A DNA stretch of 64,000 bases from Acidobacteriota bacterium (GTDB lineage Bacteria > Acidobacteriota > Holophagae > Holophagales > Holophagaceae). The stretch covers positions 1-64,000 of the forward strand of contig JAJYRN010000002.1 in assembly GCA_021794095.1 (NCBI GenBank). Reading direction: 5' to 3'. A model generated the notes under the pieces. That model had not been told where the DNA came from. It made no database searches and was given only the letters and a program-made list of their open reading frames with translations. Positions 63,852 through 64,000 of this stretch are shown piece by piece. Numbering within the stretch: the first letter of the stretch is position 1; each line of letters starts with the position of its first letter. The position numbers and the translations under genes were made by a program.

Positions 63852-64000
63852 ATGTCCGCCGTATTCTCCATCCTGGGCCGGGGCCGCGCTGGGCGCGCCC
63901 TGGCGGAGGCCTGGGGCGCGCGGGTGGCCCTGCTGCCCCATTCGGCGCGGCCGGAAGGCCCCGTGCTCCTGGCGGTGCCGGACCGGGCGGTGACGGAACT
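63852..64000 (+). CDS. Rossmann-fold (DUF2520-like) protein, 5' part
   Basis: An open frame running off the window end starts MSAVFSILGRGRAGRALAE, a dinucleotide-binding GxGxxG-like loop, and continues to LLAVPDRAVTE. This resembles NAD(P)-binding proteins of the DUF2520 group linked with ketopantoate-reductase-like folds. Only 49 codons are visible. It lies 28 nt after the sensor kinase. Confidence 0.6.
   Translation, partial: MSAVFSILGRGRAGRALAEAWGARVALLPHSARPEGPVLLAVPDRAVTE

Overview
This 64 kb window is high-GC chromosomal DNA from a Gram-negative bacterium. Lipid A and Kdo genes (lpxK, waaA), an Mla-type ABC lipid transport set, several lipoproteins and a predicted outer-membrane barrel show two membranes. 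A tetrahaem cytochrome c / FeS / NrfD quinone-oxidoreductase operon, PPDK, ETF and acyl-CoA dehydrogenase suggest anaerobic, respiratory heterotrophy. Together with the many unusual signalling proteins (DUF4388, cNMP-FHA, HD-GYP, propeller-linked histidine kinase, pseudokinase-TonB), this fits Acidobacteriota, class Holophagae (Geothrix/Holophaga-like). That placement is inference from content and composition; no marker search was possible.

Layout. 1-125: 3' end of a 5S rRNA and its terminator, so an rRNA operon lies to the left. 0.2-11 kb: ppdK, ettA, a small CDF-like membrane protein overlapping a Dnmt2-type cytosine-C5 methyltransferase, a nucleosidase-like gene, convergent comEC, and a sigma-54 activator with a secreted Zn-enzyme-like protein. 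11-21 kb: a pseudokinase fused to a TonB C-terminal domain, lysine aminotransferase-rnhA, moaE, murG, etfBA behind a strong palindrome, cNMP-FHA, msrC and lpxK. 21-29 kb: a broken S1/P1-nuclease/phospholipase-C-like gene, lepB, a lipoprotein, tex, a G3E GTPase, waaA and a receiver-HATPase protein. 29-39 kb: trxA, a cNMP protein, ribB fused to a degenerate ribA domain, DUF4388, an orphan ftsX, ubiX, murC, a lipid-kinase-like protein and a pseudouridine synthase. 39-46 kb: a repeat-rich spacer, an Rrf2 regulator divergent from cysK, an outer-membrane protein, mlaEFD-like genes and arcC. 45-51.5 kb: glyQS, guaA and an HD-GYP response regulator. 51.5-56.5 kb: a 356-bp strongly foldable intergenic element, then an operon running leftwards (DUF2339-like, tetrahaem cytochrome, FeS, NrfD). 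56.6-64 kb: aminotransferase, elbB, acyl-CoA dehydrogenase, an unknown helical protein, a large propeller sensor kinase and the start of a Rossmann-fold gene.

Functional links. murG and murC serve peptidoglycan; lpxK, waaA and mlaEFD serve the outer membrane. ETF can take electrons from acyl-CoA dehydrogenase. The cytochrome/FeS/NrfD complex would join the menaquinone pool to periplasmic electron carriers.

Most worth following up: (1) the 356-bp element at 51574-51929, with 34-nt complementary ends, a set of internal hairpins, and the nrfD stop codon inside one arm; (2) a bacterial Dnmt2 homologue; (3) a kinase-dead Ser/Thr kinase fused to TonB; (4) two intergenic hairpins whose long arms are built from short tandem motifs. 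No CRISPR array, tRNA, prophage or intact transposase was seen.
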